Of a stretch of DNA of 41,849 nt, positions 9,075 to 17,612 are shown piece after piece. The first letter of the stretch is position 1; every line of letters starts with the position of its first letter. This DNA is from Helicobacter trogontum (GTDB lineage: Bacteria > Campylobacterota > Campylobacteria > Campylobacterales > Helicobacteraceae), in NCBI RefSeq assembly GCF_000765905.2, contig NZ_JRPL02000019.1, forward strand, positions 1 to 41,849, read 5' to 3'. Under the pieces are notes generated by a model. It was not told the origin of the DNA. It made no database searches and saw nothing but the letters and a program-made list of their open reading frames with translations. The translations under genes were made by a program, and so were the position numbers.

Positions 9075-9098
9075 ATATATATATATATATATATATAT
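9075..9098. repeat. (AT)12 dinucleotide tract between tpx and thiG
   Basis: Twelve uninterrupted AT units lie between the divergent starts, about 217 bases from tpx and 180 from thiG. No other feature was found in the 8859-9278 gap apart from the thiG promoter. Tracts of this kind vary in length by strand slippage. Confidence 0.9.
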
Positions 9099-9221
9099 CT
9101 AAACATTCCAACATCATTATATGCCATTTTAAATATCAGGTAATACCAACATTTTAATAACCAAATGTAGCAGCTGTTTTTCTTTGATTTTTTGTTCAAG
9201 GAATTTGTTGTTACCATTTTA

Positions 9222-9230
9222 TGTTACAAT
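9222..9230 (+). promoter_or_regulatory. Extended -10 promoter element for thiG
   Basis: TGTTACAAT (TGn plus TACAAT) lies 49 bases before the thiG ATG. No good -35 hexamer is visible, as is common in Helicobacter and Campylobacter. Confidence 0.55.
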
Positions 9231-9278
9231 GCACTTACTTTGTTCCAAAACATTTATTGCATTTTTTAAGGATACAAG

Positions 9279-10052
9279 ATGTCATTAGTTATTGCAGGAA
9301 GGACCTTTAATTCCCGTCTGATTGTAGGTAGTGGAAAATACGAAAATTTTGAAATCACAAAAGAAGCTACACTCGCAAGTGGTGCCGAAATGATTACCGT
9401 TGCTGTGAGACGTGTAAATATTTTGGATAAAAATACACCAAATCTTATGGATTATTTCAAGGATACTGACATTTCATTTTTACCAAATTCTGCTGGTTGC
9501 ACAACCGCAAGGGAAGCAGTCAATATGTTTGAGCTTGTGAGAGAAGGCACTGGGATTGACTTTATTAAGCTAGAAATCATTGGCGATACACAAAAAACAC
9601 TCTATCCAGATGCAGTGGAGACGCTAGAAGCAACAAAAATTCTAGCAAGTAAAGGTTTTAAGATTCTAGTGTATACCAATGATGATCCTATTATGGCAAA
9701 AAGATTAGAAGATGCTGGAGCAGCTGCCATCATGCCACTTGCCGCACCTATTGGTAGTGGGCTTGGAGTGCAAAACAAATATAATATCATGTTTATAAAA
9801 GAAGCTGTAAAAATCCCTGTCATCGTGGATGCTGGTGTAGGCTGTGCTAGTGATGCTAGTATCGCTATGGAGCTTGGAGCAGATGGTGTGCTAAGCAACA
9901 CTGCAATTGCACAAGCAAAAGATCCTATAAAAATGGCAAAAGCCATGAAACTTGCAGTTGAAAGCGGTAGATTGAGCTATGAAGCTGGCCGCATAGCAAA
10001 AAAACCTTTTGCCACTGCAAGCTCACCAACAGACTACATGCCCGCTCTCTAG
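9279..10052 (+). CDS. thiG: Thiazole synthase ThiG
   Basis: ThiG condenses 1-deoxyxylulose phosphate, dehydroglycine and ThiS thiocarboxylate into the thiazole phosphate of thiamine. The 257 residues match the family. The Schiff-base lysine is K97 in [10 protein letters not shown]. Phosphate-binding segments AAPIGSGLG and [12 protein letters not shown] lie in the C-terminal half, in the expected TIM-barrel order. The start follows AAGGATACAAG. No other thi gene is adjacent, and xerH begins 53 bases downstream on the same strand, so the two may share a transcript. Confidence 0.95.
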   Translation: MSLVIAGRTFNSRLIVGSGKYENFEITKEATLASGAEMITVAVRRVNILDKNTPNLMDYFKDTDISFLPNSAGCTTAREAVNMFELVREGTGIDFIKLEIIGDTQKTLYPDAVETLEATKILASKGFKILVYTNDDPIMAKRLEDAGAAAIMPLAAPIGSGLGVQNKYNIMFIKEAVKIPVIVDAGVGCASDASIAMELGADGVLSNTAIAQAKDPIKMAKAMKLAVESGRLSYEAGRIAKKPFATASSPTDYMPAL

Positions 10053-10105
10053 TTATTTCCATTTTTAAACTTTTATCACTATATTGTCACAAGGAAGAAA
10101 TTAAA

Positions 10106-11215
10106 ATGTCTTATCCACTCAACAGAGAATCATTTGATATCTCATTACGATTTTGGTTAGAACGATTCTTTTACACAAAACTTATGGGATTAACCGCACA
10201 CAGAGTAAAAGATAAAGCAATATTTGCACAAATTGTTCAAGATATACAAAGCGGTGGGTTAAATTCAATCGATGAAATTCACTCTATTTGTAAAAAAGCA
10301 AGAAAGATAGGATTGCTTGGGATTAATACTTATGCTAATCCACTTTTTACATTTTATAACTATTGTATGCGACTTGGCTTTTCAGATATGCGTGATATAT
10401 ATGTTGAAAATGTGCAGGAATTTTTAAGCATTTATACAGCAAATCTAAGCCTTACGACAATACGAAATTACCAGTTCGCTTTGACAAACTTTTTTGATTT
10501 CATACAAAGGCAAAATACCCTAGAAAATGGTGCAGCCCACGTTTATAATATGGATGTTTCACTAGCAAAGCGATCTGTATCGCATGATCTACCTGAATTT
10601 TTAACAGAGACAGAATTAAATGCGTTTTTAAATGCACTAAAAAGTTACAACATTAAACAGAAACATATAAATTCAATTGTGAGACTTAGAAATCAACTTG
10701 TAATTTTAATGATTGTGTATAGTGGTGCCCGTGTGAGCGAGATATTAGAAATTGGCTATAAAGATGTATCCCTAGAGGGAGATTATTATATGCTGCGTTT
10801 ACGTGGCAAAGGCAACAAAATGCGTGTTGTTTTTATCGCAAAAACATTGATACAAGATTATTATAATGACTGGGTGGCACTGCGTGCTACTTTTCCTCAT
10901 GTAGCCGATGATATGCCCTTGTTCATCAATAAGAAATTTCATATTCCTGCACAATCCTACATTTATATGGTGATTGAGAATCTGCTTTTAAGTGCTGGTA
11001 TCCGTAAGGCAAAAAATGGTGCCCATCTATTGCGGCACAGCTTTGCTACCATGCTTTACAATAAAAGCAAAGATCTCATTTTAGTCCAAGAAAGCTTAGG
11101 GCATAGCAGCATTGAAACAAGTAGAATCTATACACATTTTGATAATCAACGATTAAAACATGCAGCAAATGTAATCTCAAATCTTAGTGATGAGAGAGAT
11201 AATCGCCTAAATTAG
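10106..11215 (+). CDS. xerH: Tyrosine recombinase, XerH type
   Basis: This is a 369-residue tyrosine recombinase of the single-Xer type in Helicobacter, which resolves chromosome dimers at difH. All catalytic residues are visible: R209 in SGARVSE, K235 in RGKGNKMR, H307 and R310 in HLLRHSF, H333 in LGHSS and Y342 in RIYTHF. The N-terminal half carries a SAM-like core-binding domain (about residues 75-155). The start has AAGGAAGAAA upstream. It is chromosomal in context, with no phage or transposon genes beside it, so dimer resolution is more likely than mobile-element integration. No dif site was recognised in the window. Confidence 0.88.
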   Translation: MSYPLNRESFDISLRFWLERFFYTKLMGLTAHRVKDKAIFAQIVQDIQSGGLNSIDEIHSICKKARKIGLLGINTYANPLFTFYNYCMRLGFSDMRDIYVENVQEFLSIYTANLSLTTIRNYQFALTNFFDFIQRQNTLENGAAHVYNMDVSLAKRSVSHDLPEFLTETELNAFLNALKSYNIKQKHINSIVRLRNQLVILMIVYSGARVSEILEIGYKDVSLEGDYYMLRLRGKGNKMRVVFIAKTLIQDYYNDWVALRATFPHVADDMPLFINKKFHIPAQSYIYMVIENLLLSAGIRKAKNGAHLLRHSFATMLYNKSKDLILVQESLGHSSIETSRIYTHFDNQRLKHAANVISNLSDERDNRLN

Positions 11216-11216
11216 C

Positions 11217-11237
11217 TAATCATTCAGAGAATGATTA
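11217..11237 (+). terminator. Hairpin just after xerH
   Basis: TAATCATTC and GAATGATTA form a perfect nine-pair stem with a three-base loop, beginning directly after the xerH stop. The following bases are not a strong T run, so this may be a weak terminator or a 3' stabiliser. Confidence 0.5.
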
Positions 11238-11853
11238 TATGTCCTCTAGCGCCTTGACTTGCCTTTTATGGCATGTCTGTCATCTTACGCATTGCTAGAC
11301 AACTGCAGCTCAATAGCCTCGCTATGCCATTTTCAACAATATTTTCTATTGTTTTAACTTAGGTTGCTTATACGCCTCTCTTTTAACAAAGAATAAATCG
11401 ATAATATATTAAAGCTCTTAGAACATAAATCATCAAAGAGCGTTTATCTGTGATGTTAAGCCGCATGAGAATCAACAAAGTGATTTTTCACAAACACCAC
11501 ATTACAACAAAACCCCTAATTTCATATAACCTATACTTCAAAATCAAGTTCAAGTAAAAATAAAATAAGCCTAAAATTTCTTAAACAAATTTTAGAATCT
11601 CTTAACAAAAGCGCTTACTATAAATTCCACACAAAGCTTTTAGTATTATAAAACAATAGATTTTAAAAATCACGCAAAAATGCTTTTTATGTATAAATTA
11701 TCTTAACACCTCTAAATAATTTTACATTATGATAAAAAATATAGCCATAAAAGGTTAATTGGTATAAGTCAAGAGGTTTTTAGCATCAAAGATTAACATT
11801 AAAAGCTAAATAAAAACCAAAGACATAAGAATCCAAGTAATACGAAGTGAGTA
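11238..11853. other. 616-base gap between convergent xerH and acr3
   Basis: No open frame of note, RNA gene or repeat is visible here apart from the hairpins at both ends. Confidence 0.5.
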
Positions 11854-11879
11854 AAGATTCTAAGTAGGTTTAGAATCTT
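11854..11879 (-). terminator. Hairpin at the end of the arsenic operon
   Basis: AAGATTCTAA and TTAGAATCTT form a perfect ten-pair stem with a six-base loop, reaching into the acr3 stop codon. On the minus strand it is followed by TTTAC. The arms are copies of the window's over-represented heptamer in inverted orientation. Confidence 0.55.
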
Positions 11880-12894
11880 AATATCTATTCTTTAATGCCC
11901 ATTTGACTAATAAAACTAGCACCGGCACTTCTACAAGTGGTCCGATAATCGCCCCAAAGCTTTGTGGAGATGCAATCCCAAAGCTTGCGATACAAATCGC
12001 AATTGCAAGTTCAAAATTATTACCACTTGCGCTAAAAGAAATCGAGCAAGTCTTTTCATAGTTGATTTTGTTTTTGCGTGAAATAAACCAAGAAAAGAAA
12101 AACATACATACAAAATACAAAATCAAAGGCAAGGCAATTTTTAATGTATCTAATGGCAAAGTAAAGATAGCATCAGATTTATAAGAGCACATCATTAAAA
12201 TTGTAAAAAGTAGAGTAATAAGCGTTAGCGGACTAATGAATGGAAGGAATTTTGTTTCATACCAAGAAGCTCCCTTTGTCTTTAGTAAAACAAAACGGCT
12301 TAAAAACCCTAACACAAAAGGGATTCCAAGATAAATAAAGACATTTTTGCTAATTGCACTAATGCTAATATCTATACTAGAATTTTCCATTTTTATGCCA
12401 AGTATTGAGGGTAAAAAGTCAAGATAGAAATATGCCAAGATTCCAAAAAATAGGATTTGAAACACACTATTAAAGGCCACAAGCGCACTTGTATATTCTC
12501 TATTTGCCTTTGCTAGATCACTCCATACCACAACCATTGCCACACATCTAGCAAGTCCGATAATAATCACACCTTGCATATATTCTACTTGATCTCTTAA
12601 AAAAATATAAGCCAAAATAAACATCAAACTAGGACCAACAATCCAGTTTAAAAAAAGTGAAAAAGCTAGAATCTTTTTATCATCAAAGACTTGTAGCATT
12701 TTGGCATATTCTACTTTTGCAAGAGGGGGATACATCATTATGATAAGACAAACAACCAAAAGCATATTTAGAGAGTTGTATTCAAAAATCGCCCAAAAAT
12801 TATTGATATTTGGAACAAGATAGCCAAGCAATAAGCCCGCAGCCATTGAAAGAAAAATCCAAAGACTAAGGAATCTATCTACTATACCTAGCAT
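11878..12894 (-). CDS. acr3: ACR3-family arsenite efflux permease
   Basis: Acr3 exports arsenite across the inner membrane using the proton gradient. The 338 residues form about ten hydrophobic segments. The conserved cysteine C117 lies in GLARCVAMVVVWSDLA, the diagnostic family segment, and the late ISFSASGNNFELAIA segment is also typical. Its ATG overlaps the arsC stop (ATGCTAG), so translation is coupled. It is the last gene of the arsP-arsR-arsC-acr3 operon, the same order described for Campylobacter jejuni. Confidence 0.95.
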   Translation of the reverse strand: MLGIVDRFLSLWIFLSMAAGLLLGYLVPNINNFWAIFEYNSLNMLLVVCLIIMMYPPLAKVEYAKMLQVFDDKKILAFSLFLNWIVGPSLMFILAYIFLRDQVEYMQGVIIIGLARCVAMVVVWSDLAKANREYTSALVAFNSVFQILFFGILAYFYLDFLPSILGIKMENSSIDISISAISKNVFIYLGIPFVLGFLSRFVLLKTKGASWYETKFLPFISPLTLITLLFTILMMCSYKSDAIFTLPLDTLKIALPLILYFVCMFFFSWFISRKNKINYEKTCSISFSASGNNFELAIAICIASFGIASPQSFGAIIGPLVEVPVLVLLVKWALKNRY

Positions 12895-13310
12895 ACAAAA
12901 CCTTTGAGTGAATTTGTCTTGATAGCCTGCAGAAGTGCATCAAGTTTAGAATCTAGTGTTTTTATAACTTGTTTAAAAGTCTCATCATCGCTTCCACTTG
13001 GATCCATTAGGGCAAAATCAAAAAAATATTCTGCCTTAAGGCTTGGACAAGCGACATTGCACCCCATGCTTACAGCAATATCTATATCTTTTGGTAGGGT
13101 ATCTATAAGCTTTGCATAGTGATTTGTCATATCAAGATTATAAAGCTCATTAATAAGCCTTATAGCTTGGGGATTTACTCCCTTTGATGTGTCGCTTCCT
13201 GCAGAAAAGATCTCTAAATCTAATCCTAGATTCTTTGCCTTGTGTTTAGATAGTGCTTCTGCCATTTGAGAGCGACAACTATTATGCACACAAATAAATG
13301 CAATTTTCAT
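12888..13310 (-). CDS. arsC: Arsenate reductase, low-molecular-weight phosphatase type
   Basis: ArsC reduces arsenate to arsenite for export by Acr3. The 140 residues have the phosphatase fold: a P-loop CX5R at C7-R13 (CVHNSCRS), the LMDPSG aspartate loop and the redox pair C84/C88 in SMGCNVACPS. The CX3C spacing is shorter than the C82/C89 pair of the S. aureus enzyme. The ending GFVC adds a further terminal cysteine. The likely reductant is thioredoxin or a similar thiol, inferred from the family. It overlaps arsR upstream by four bases (ATGA) and acr3 downstream by seven. Confidence 0.92.
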   Translation of the reverse strand: MKIAFICVHNSCRSQMAEALSKHKAKNLGLDLEIFSAGSDTSKGVNPQAIRLINELYNLDMTNHYAKLIDTLPKDIDIAVSMGCNVACPSLKAEYFFDFALMDPSGSDDETFKQVIKTLDSKLDALLQAIKTNSLKGFVC

Positions 13311-13627
13311 CTCATCTCCTTAGAGCAAGCAGTTTTCTTTAATGGAGGTAGCAATAATCTAAGATTTTTGATTGCCTCTAAGCATTGTTTGTGGAAAGTA
13401 GAGAGTTCTTCTTCTATACTATAATATGCCCAAGTTCCCTTGCGATCGACAGATAAAAAGCCAGAATCTTTTAAGATTTTTAGATGGCGTGAAAGGCGTG
13501 ATTGTGTCATTCCCAAAGAGATTTGCAAATCACATACACAAAGCTTGCCATTTTTATCTAAAAAAGCTAGTATCAAAACTCTACTTTCATCATTTAATGC
13601 GCCTATTATATGTAAAAAATTATTCAT
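13307..13627 (-). CDS. arsR: ArsR-family arsenic-responsive repressor
   Basis: This is a 106-residue winged-helix repressor of the ArsR/SmtB family. The metalloid site is C30/C32 in KLCVCDL. The recognition helix is in MTQSRLSRHLKILKDSGFL and the wing in RKGTWAYYS. It would release DNA when arsenite or trivalent organoarsenicals bind. It lies inside the operon between arsP (9 bases upstream) and arsC (four-base overlap), so it should autoregulate. A palindrome at 14623-14650 ahead of arsP is the likely operator. Confidence 0.93.
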   Translation of the reverse strand: MNNFLHIIGALNDESRVLILAFLDKNGKLCVCDLQISLGMTQSRLSRHLKILKDSGFLSVDRKGTWAYYSIEEELSTFHKQCLEAIKNLRLLLPPLKKTACSKEMR

Positions 13628-13636
13628 TTTGCCTCC

Positions 13637-14578
13637 TTATAAAACGTAAATAACTCCACCAAAACATATAGAAATAAGAAGAACTAATCCAATAAAAATA
13701 GCTAAAAATTTTGTCTTAAACATACTTTTTAATAAAATCAATTCAGGCAAAGAGCAGCCTGCGCCTGCAATCAAAAAGCTAAAGATCATACCCTCATTTA
13801 CTCCTGCTTCAAGCAGTGCAATGCCAATAGGAATAATTGCTTCTACTCGAATATAGAGCAATACCCCTATGAGTGCTGCAAAAATAATGCTTAAAATCCC
13901 AAAATTTAGAGCATTTTGCAAAAAATCCTGTGGTGCAAATCCATGAATAAGAGCGCCTATCCCCATACCTATAGCAATATAAGGGATAAGTTTTTTATAA
14001 TCTTTCAAACTTTGATAGAAAAGAGTTTTTAATAAATTATTGTTTTTTGGTTTTTCGCAACAAGAGTTTTTAGAATCGCAACAATTTGTTGCTGGCTTTG
14101 TTAAGCTAAAAGTAGTAATTTTAGTAGGCTTAAGGCTAAAGTTAGAAACATTAGGTTTTATTTCTTGTTTTAAAAAGTTTTTAGAATCTAGACTTTGTAA
14201 AAATAGAGCAATAATAAAAATTGCAATATAAAGAAAAATAATATAAAAGAGTGTGAGTTTTAGGCCAAAAGCCAAAAAAAGCATCACCACAATGATGGGA
14301 TTGATAAGTGGTGAAGTAAAAAGATAAGCCATACATACACCAAAAGCCACATTTGCATTTAGTAATGCGCGAAGTAGTGGAATGGTAGAGCAAGAGCAAA
14401 ATGGCGTTAGAGAACCAAGAAAAATAGCTTTAAAATAACTAAAATAAGAATCTTTGCTTAAATGTTTTTGGAAGGTGTTTTTGTATTTTTGGTTGATAAA
14501 ACCTACAATCACAGAGATAAAAACAAAGAGCAAAGAAAGCTCTATAAAATAAACTGAAAAAAGTTTTAGTGATTGCAT
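13637..14578 (-). CDS. arsP: ArsP-type organoarsenical efflux permease
   Basis: At 313 residues this is close to Campylobacter ArsP, which exports trivalent methylarsenicals and aromatic arsenicals. It has about eight hydrophobic segments in two halves, each with the permease signature: SLTPFCSCSTIPLLRALL and AGAGCSLPELILLK. Between them lies a cytoplasmic-type linker of about 70 residues with a cysteine cluster (NCCDSKNSCCEK), which could bind thiophilic metalloids. It is the first gene of the operon, with AAGGAG before the ATG. A methionine transporter-like role is less likely given the neighbours. Confidence 0.88.
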   Translation of the reverse strand: MQSLKLFSVYFIELSLLFVFISVIVGFINQKYKNTFQKHLSKDSYFSYFKAIFLGSLTPFCSCSTIPLLRALLNANVAFGVCMAYLFTSPLINPIIVVMLFLAFGLKLTLFYIIFLYIAIFIIALFLQSLDSKNFLKQEIKPNVSNFSLKPTKITTFSLTKPATNCCDSKNSCCEKPKNNNLLKTLFYQSLKDYKKLIPYIAIGMGIGALIHGFAPQDFLQNALNFGILSIIFAALIGVLLYIRVEAIIPIGIALLEAGVNEGMIFSFLIAGAGCSLPELILLKSMFKTKFLAIFIGLVLLISICFGGVIYVL

Positions 14579-14622
14579 AAATACTCCTTTTGTTTTTTGT
14601 CATCTTGAATATTAACATAGTT

Positions 14623-14650
14623 ATATCGATATATCAAGATATATTGATAT
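14623..14650. promoter_or_regulatory. Candidate ArsR operator upstream of arsP
   Basis: ATATCGATATATC and GATATATTGATAT are 13-base arms that match as an inverted repeat except at one position, separated by AA. The site lies 45-72 bases ahead of the arsP ATG. This is where a repressor would overlap the promoter. Confidence 0.6.
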
Positions 14651-14720
14651 ATAAATTTACCAACAAGCTCGTTGTTTCTAAAGTAAGAAACTTCAAATAG
14701 ATAGAAAGATTTAAAAATTT

Positions 14721-15050
14721 TTACCTATTTTCTTCTCCCCATTTGCACAATGCATCAAGCACAGGTATTAGTGTCTTTCCTCTCTCAGATAGGCTATATT
14801 CTACCTTTGGAGGGATTTGTGGATATTCTTTGCGATTAATTAAGCCATCTTGCTCCAATTCACGCAAAACATTAGTAAGTGTCTTGAAAGAGATGGGAGC
14901 TAAAATCCTGTTAAGTTCATTGTATCTTACAATGCCATCTTTATAAAGGCAATAAAGCACGCTCATTTTGTATTTGCCAGCTATTAGCGAGAGAGTATAG
15001 TTAAAGCCACATTCTTGATAATTACAGCTTGATTTTTTAGTATTTTGCAC
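14721..15050 (-). CDS. HxlR-family transcriptional regulator
   Basis: This 109-residue winged-helix regulator has the HxlR pattern: CNYQECGFNYTLSLIAGKYK, then ISFKTLTNVLRELEQDGLI as the recognition region and KVEYSLSERGKTL as the wing. Cysteines in the N-terminal arm could act as a redox or electrophile sensor, as in several HxlR members. It is divergent from the aldo-keto reductase, with 114 bases between them, so it probably controls that gene and itself. This is a common layout for aldehyde or quinone stress control. Confidence 0.88.
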   Translation of the reverse strand: MQNTKKSSCNYQECGFNYTLSLIAGKYKMSVLYCLYKDGIVRYNELNRILAPISFKTLTNVLRELEQDGLINRKEYPQIPPKVEYSLSERGKTLIPVLDALCKWGEENR

Positions 15051-15104
15051 TTTTGTTTCCTTTAATACTATACTTTTGGTTAGTAACTTTCTTTATTTTA
15101 TGTA

Positions 15105-15133
15105 TTGACATTATAACTTGTATTACTTAAAAT
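15105..15133 (+). promoter_or_regulatory. Sigma-70 promoter for the aldo-keto reductase
   Basis: TTGACA at 15105-15110 and TAAAAT at 15128-15133 are separated by 17 bases, about 31 bases before the gene start. This near-consensus pair lies in the gap that a divergent HxlR regulator would bind. Confidence 0.65.
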
Positions 15134-15164
15134 TCCAATTCAAATTAAATAAAAGGAATTATGT

Positions 15165-16007
15165 ATGGAAACAATCAAACTAAATGATGGCAATACCATG
15201 CCAATCTTAGGATACGGTGTATTTCAAATTGATAAAAATCAAACTCAAAAATGCGTAGAAGATGCACTAAGTGTAGGCTATAGATTAATAGATACAGCAG
15301 CCATCTATGATAATGAGGAAGGCGTTGGCACAGCGATTAAAGCAAGCGGTATTAAGAGAGAAGAGTTATTTATCACTACAAAACTATGGATTAACAATAT
15401 TAGCAAGAAAAATGCCAGAGGTGCATTTGAAACTTCATTAAAAAAACTTGGTCTTGATTATGTAGATCTCTATCTTATTCATCAACCATTTAATGATAGC
15501 TATGGTGCTTGGGAAGTTTTATGCGAACTTAAAAAAGAAGGATTAGTAAAATCAATTGGTGTGAGCAATTTCTATCCTGATAGATTGAGCGAATTTTGCT
15601 TCCACAATGAAATTAAACCCGCATTAAATCAAGTAGAATGCCACCCTTTTTTACCACGCTTTGATTTTGAAAATACAATGAAAGATCTAGGGATAACAAT
15701 GCAATCTTGGGCTTCTTTTGCAGAAGGACAAAATGGTATATTTGATAATGAAATCTTAAAAGCAATTGCTTCTAAATACAACAAAAGTGTAGCACAAGTA
15801 ATTTTACGATGGCTCATTCAAAGAGGAATTGCAGTAATTCCAAAAACACTTAGCAAAGAAAGAATGATAGAAAATATTAGTGTTTTTGATTTTGCGCTTG
15901 ATTCTAGCGATATGGAAAAAATTGCAGAAATAGGCAAAAATGAATTTATTATCTGTAATCACAGGGAATTAGAGACTATAAATTTTTTATTAAATTTAGC
16001 AAAATAG
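15165..16007 (+). CDS. Aldo-keto reductase
   Basis: This is a 280-residue NADPH-dependent aldo-keto reductase. The catalytic tetrad is visible: D43, Y48 (DTAAIYDNEEGVG), K73 (ITTKLW) and H106 (YLIHQPF). The family signatures SIGVSNFYPDRL and NQVECHPF follow, and the C-terminal cofactor segment VIPKTLSKERMIEN is present. It likely reduces aldehydes such as methylglyoxal; the exact substrate is not visible. AAAAGGAA precedes the start. Regulation by the divergent HxlR protein is inferred from position. The acetyltransferase set follows after 43 bases on the same strand. Confidence 0.93.
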   Translation: METIKLNDGNTMPILGYGVFQIDKNQTQKCVEDALSVGYRLIDTAAIYDNEEGVGTAIKASGIKREELFITTKLWINNISKKNARGAFETSLKKLGLDYVDLYLIHQPFNDSYGAWEVLCELKKEGLVKSIGVSNFYPDRLSEFCFHNEIKPALNQVECHPFLPRFDFENTMKDLGITMQSWASFAEGQNGIFDNEILKAIASKYNKSVAQVILRWLIQRGIAVIPKTLSKERMIENISVFDFALDSSDMEKIAEIGKNEFIICNHRELETINFLLNLAK

Positions 16008-16050
16008 TTAAAAAAACTCTATTTGATGTGCGGAATATCAAGGAGGAAGC

Positions 16051-16518
16051 ATGACAATGGAGTGTAGAGAATTTAAAATAGCATATTTAGAGGAATGCTC
16101 CTCTTTATATGTGAATGTATTCAAAAGAGAACCATGGAATGAAGATAATAGTCTTGAAGATGTCAGAGGGTATTTTTTAGCACTTTTGGAGATGAATACA
16201 TTTTTTGGATTTGTTTTGATGTGTGGGGATCATGTTGTAGGTGTATGTGTTGGTTATATAAAACCTTATATATTTAATTGCAGTGTATCCATGGAATATG
16301 AAATAGAGCAATTCTTTATTGCTAATGATTATCAAAACAGAGGCTATGGTAGGTGGTTTTTAGAAACTATAATACAACAGCTACAATCTTGCAAAAATAA
16401 ACATAATATAAATGCTGTTATTCTAAATACACATATGGCTTATCCTGCTTTCTCCTTTTATAAGAAAGTTGGTTTTGACATTGTTGATGATTATTGTATT
16501 CTTGCGCGCTATATATAA
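16051..16518 (+). CDS. GNAT-family acetyltransferase
   Basis: This 155-residue GNAT protein has the acetyl-CoA binding motif A as QNRGYGRWFLETI (near residues 95-107), preceded by the strand IEQFFI. The end AFSFYKKVGFDIVDDY is the usual motif B region. The substrate is not readable. The N-terminal FKREPWNED segment resembles GNAT proteins near antibiotic-modifying enzymes, but that is weak. AAGGAGGAAGC gives a strong ribosome site. It is the first of three consecutive acetyltransferase genes, with the next starting 15 bases later. Confidence 0.85.
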   Translation: MTMECREFKIAYLEECSSLYVNVFKREPWNEDNSLEDVRGYFLALLEMNTFFGFVLMCGDHVVGVCVGYIKPYIFNCSVSMEYEIEQFFIANDYQNRGYGRWFLETIIQQLQSCKNKHNINAVILNTHMAYPAFSFYKKVGFDIVDDYCILARYI

Positions 16519-16533
16519 TTATTTGGAGCTATC

Positions 16534-17166
16534 ATGAAAACTACCAATTTTATTCCTATTGATTTTGAATCATACAAAAGAAAAGAGCATTTTTTATTTT
16601 TTAAATCCAATACTTGCTCGTTTTCTTTAAGTGTAGAGCTTGATATATCCAATATTCTACTATTTAAAAAACAGGGAAGTTCATTTTTTGCTTTGATGCT
16701 TTATTGTATTTCTAGAAGTGTAAATGAATTTTTGGAATTTAAGATGGATTGCCAAAATGGTGTTTTGGGATATTATGAGATCATCCATCCAAGCTATACT
16801 ATTTTTCATAAAAATAGTGAGACTTTTAGCTCTCTTTGGAGTAAGTATGATGAGGATTTTGTCAAATTTAACAAGAATTTGCAAAGTGATAAGACTAAGT
16901 TTGGAGAGAATCTAAGCTATGAAGCAAAGGCGATAAATTTACCAAATTTATTTTATGTCTCATCAATTCCTTGGATTAATTTTACTGATTTTAATTTGCA
17001 GATTGATAGGAGTAATTTTTATGCTCCAATTTTTACTTTATCTAAGATTAAAGATTCAAATATTCTGCTTAATATTAATGTAAATCACGCTGTTTGCGAT
17101 GGTTATCATGTATCAAAGTTTATAGAAACTTTGCAAGAGAGTATTAATACTTTGGAGTTTGCTTGA
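16534..17166 (+). CDS. Chloramphenicol acetyltransferase-like protein (type A fold)
   Basis: At 210 residues this is close to classical CatA enzymes (about 213-219). The active-site block NHAVCDGYHVSKF has the catalytic histidine at H185 and the structural aspartate at D189 (HxxxDG). The preceding SSIPWINFTDFNLQI is the other diagnostic segment. Such trimeric enzymes transfer acetyl from acetyl-CoA to chloramphenicol, but related housekeeping members act on other alcohols, so resistance is inferred rather than shown. Base composition is as AT-rich as the neighbours. The stop TGA shares one base with the next ATG. Confidence 0.85.
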   Translation: MKTTNFIPIDFESYKRKEHFLFFKSNTCSFSLSVELDISNILLFKKQGSSFFALMLYCISRSVNEFLEFKMDCQNGVLGYYEIIHPSYTIFHKNSETFSSLWSKYDEDFVKFNKNLQSDKTKFGENLSYEAKAINLPNLFYVSSIPWINFTDFNLQIDRSNFYAPIFTLSKIKDSNILLNINVNHAVCDGYHVSKFIETLQESINTLEFA

Positions 17167-17600
17167 TGATTATAAAAGCGACAAAGAAAGAGGTTGGAAC
17201 AATATCAAAACTAGCATTATTGCTTTGGCAAAAACATAATATAGAAGAATTAGAGCAAGAGTTTTTAGAAATTTTAGATTCTAAAAACTCTGCTATTTTT
17301 TTAAAATATATTGATGAAAATATAGTAGGCTTTGCTTATGTGAATTTAAGAAATGACTATGTAGAGGGTTCTCTTAGATCTCCTGTGGGTTATCTTGAAG
17401 GAATTTTTATCAAAGAAAATTTTCGCAAACGAGGCTTTGCCAAAGAATTACTAGAGTTTTGCGAAAAATGGGCAAAAGAACAAGGCGCAAATGAATTTGC
17501 AAGTGATTGTGAGCTAGATAATCAAAAGAGCTTTAGTTTTCACAGAGCTTTGGGCTTTAGTGAGGTAAATAGGATTATTTGTTTTATTAAGAAATTATGA
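17166..17600 (+). CDS. Aminoglycoside 6'-N-acetyltransferase-like GNAT protein
   Basis: The 144-residue protein carries the AAC(6') pattern along its length: ALLLWQKHNIEELEQEF, then NDYVEGSLRSPVGYLEGIFI, then the acetyl-CoA motif FRKRGFAKELLEFCEKWAK and FASDCELDNQKSF. Together these are close to those of acquired and chromosomal AAC(6')-I enzymes that acetylate aminoglycosides. Function is inferred; resistance depends on expression. I start at the ATG at 17166, which overlaps the upstream stop as TGATG, so translation is coupled to the CAT-like gene. Confidence 0.85.
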   Translation: MIIKATKKEVGTISKLALLLWQKHNIEELEQEFLEILDSKNSAIFLKYIDENIVGFAYVNLRNDYVEGSLRSPVGYLEGIFIKENFRKRGFAKELLEFCEKWAKEQGANEFASDCELDNQKSFSFHRALGFSEVNRIICFIKKL

Positions 17601-17612
17601 AAGGAAAAAGTG

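Noticed and set aside
9035-9217. Minus-strand 60-residue frame across the (AT)12 tract
   Set aside because: Its coding content is largely the repeat read as Tyr-Ile; there is no ribosome site or protein-like composition.
13426-13653. Plus-strand frames opposite arsR
   Set aside because: They are antisense to a well-supported gene and lack ribosome sites.
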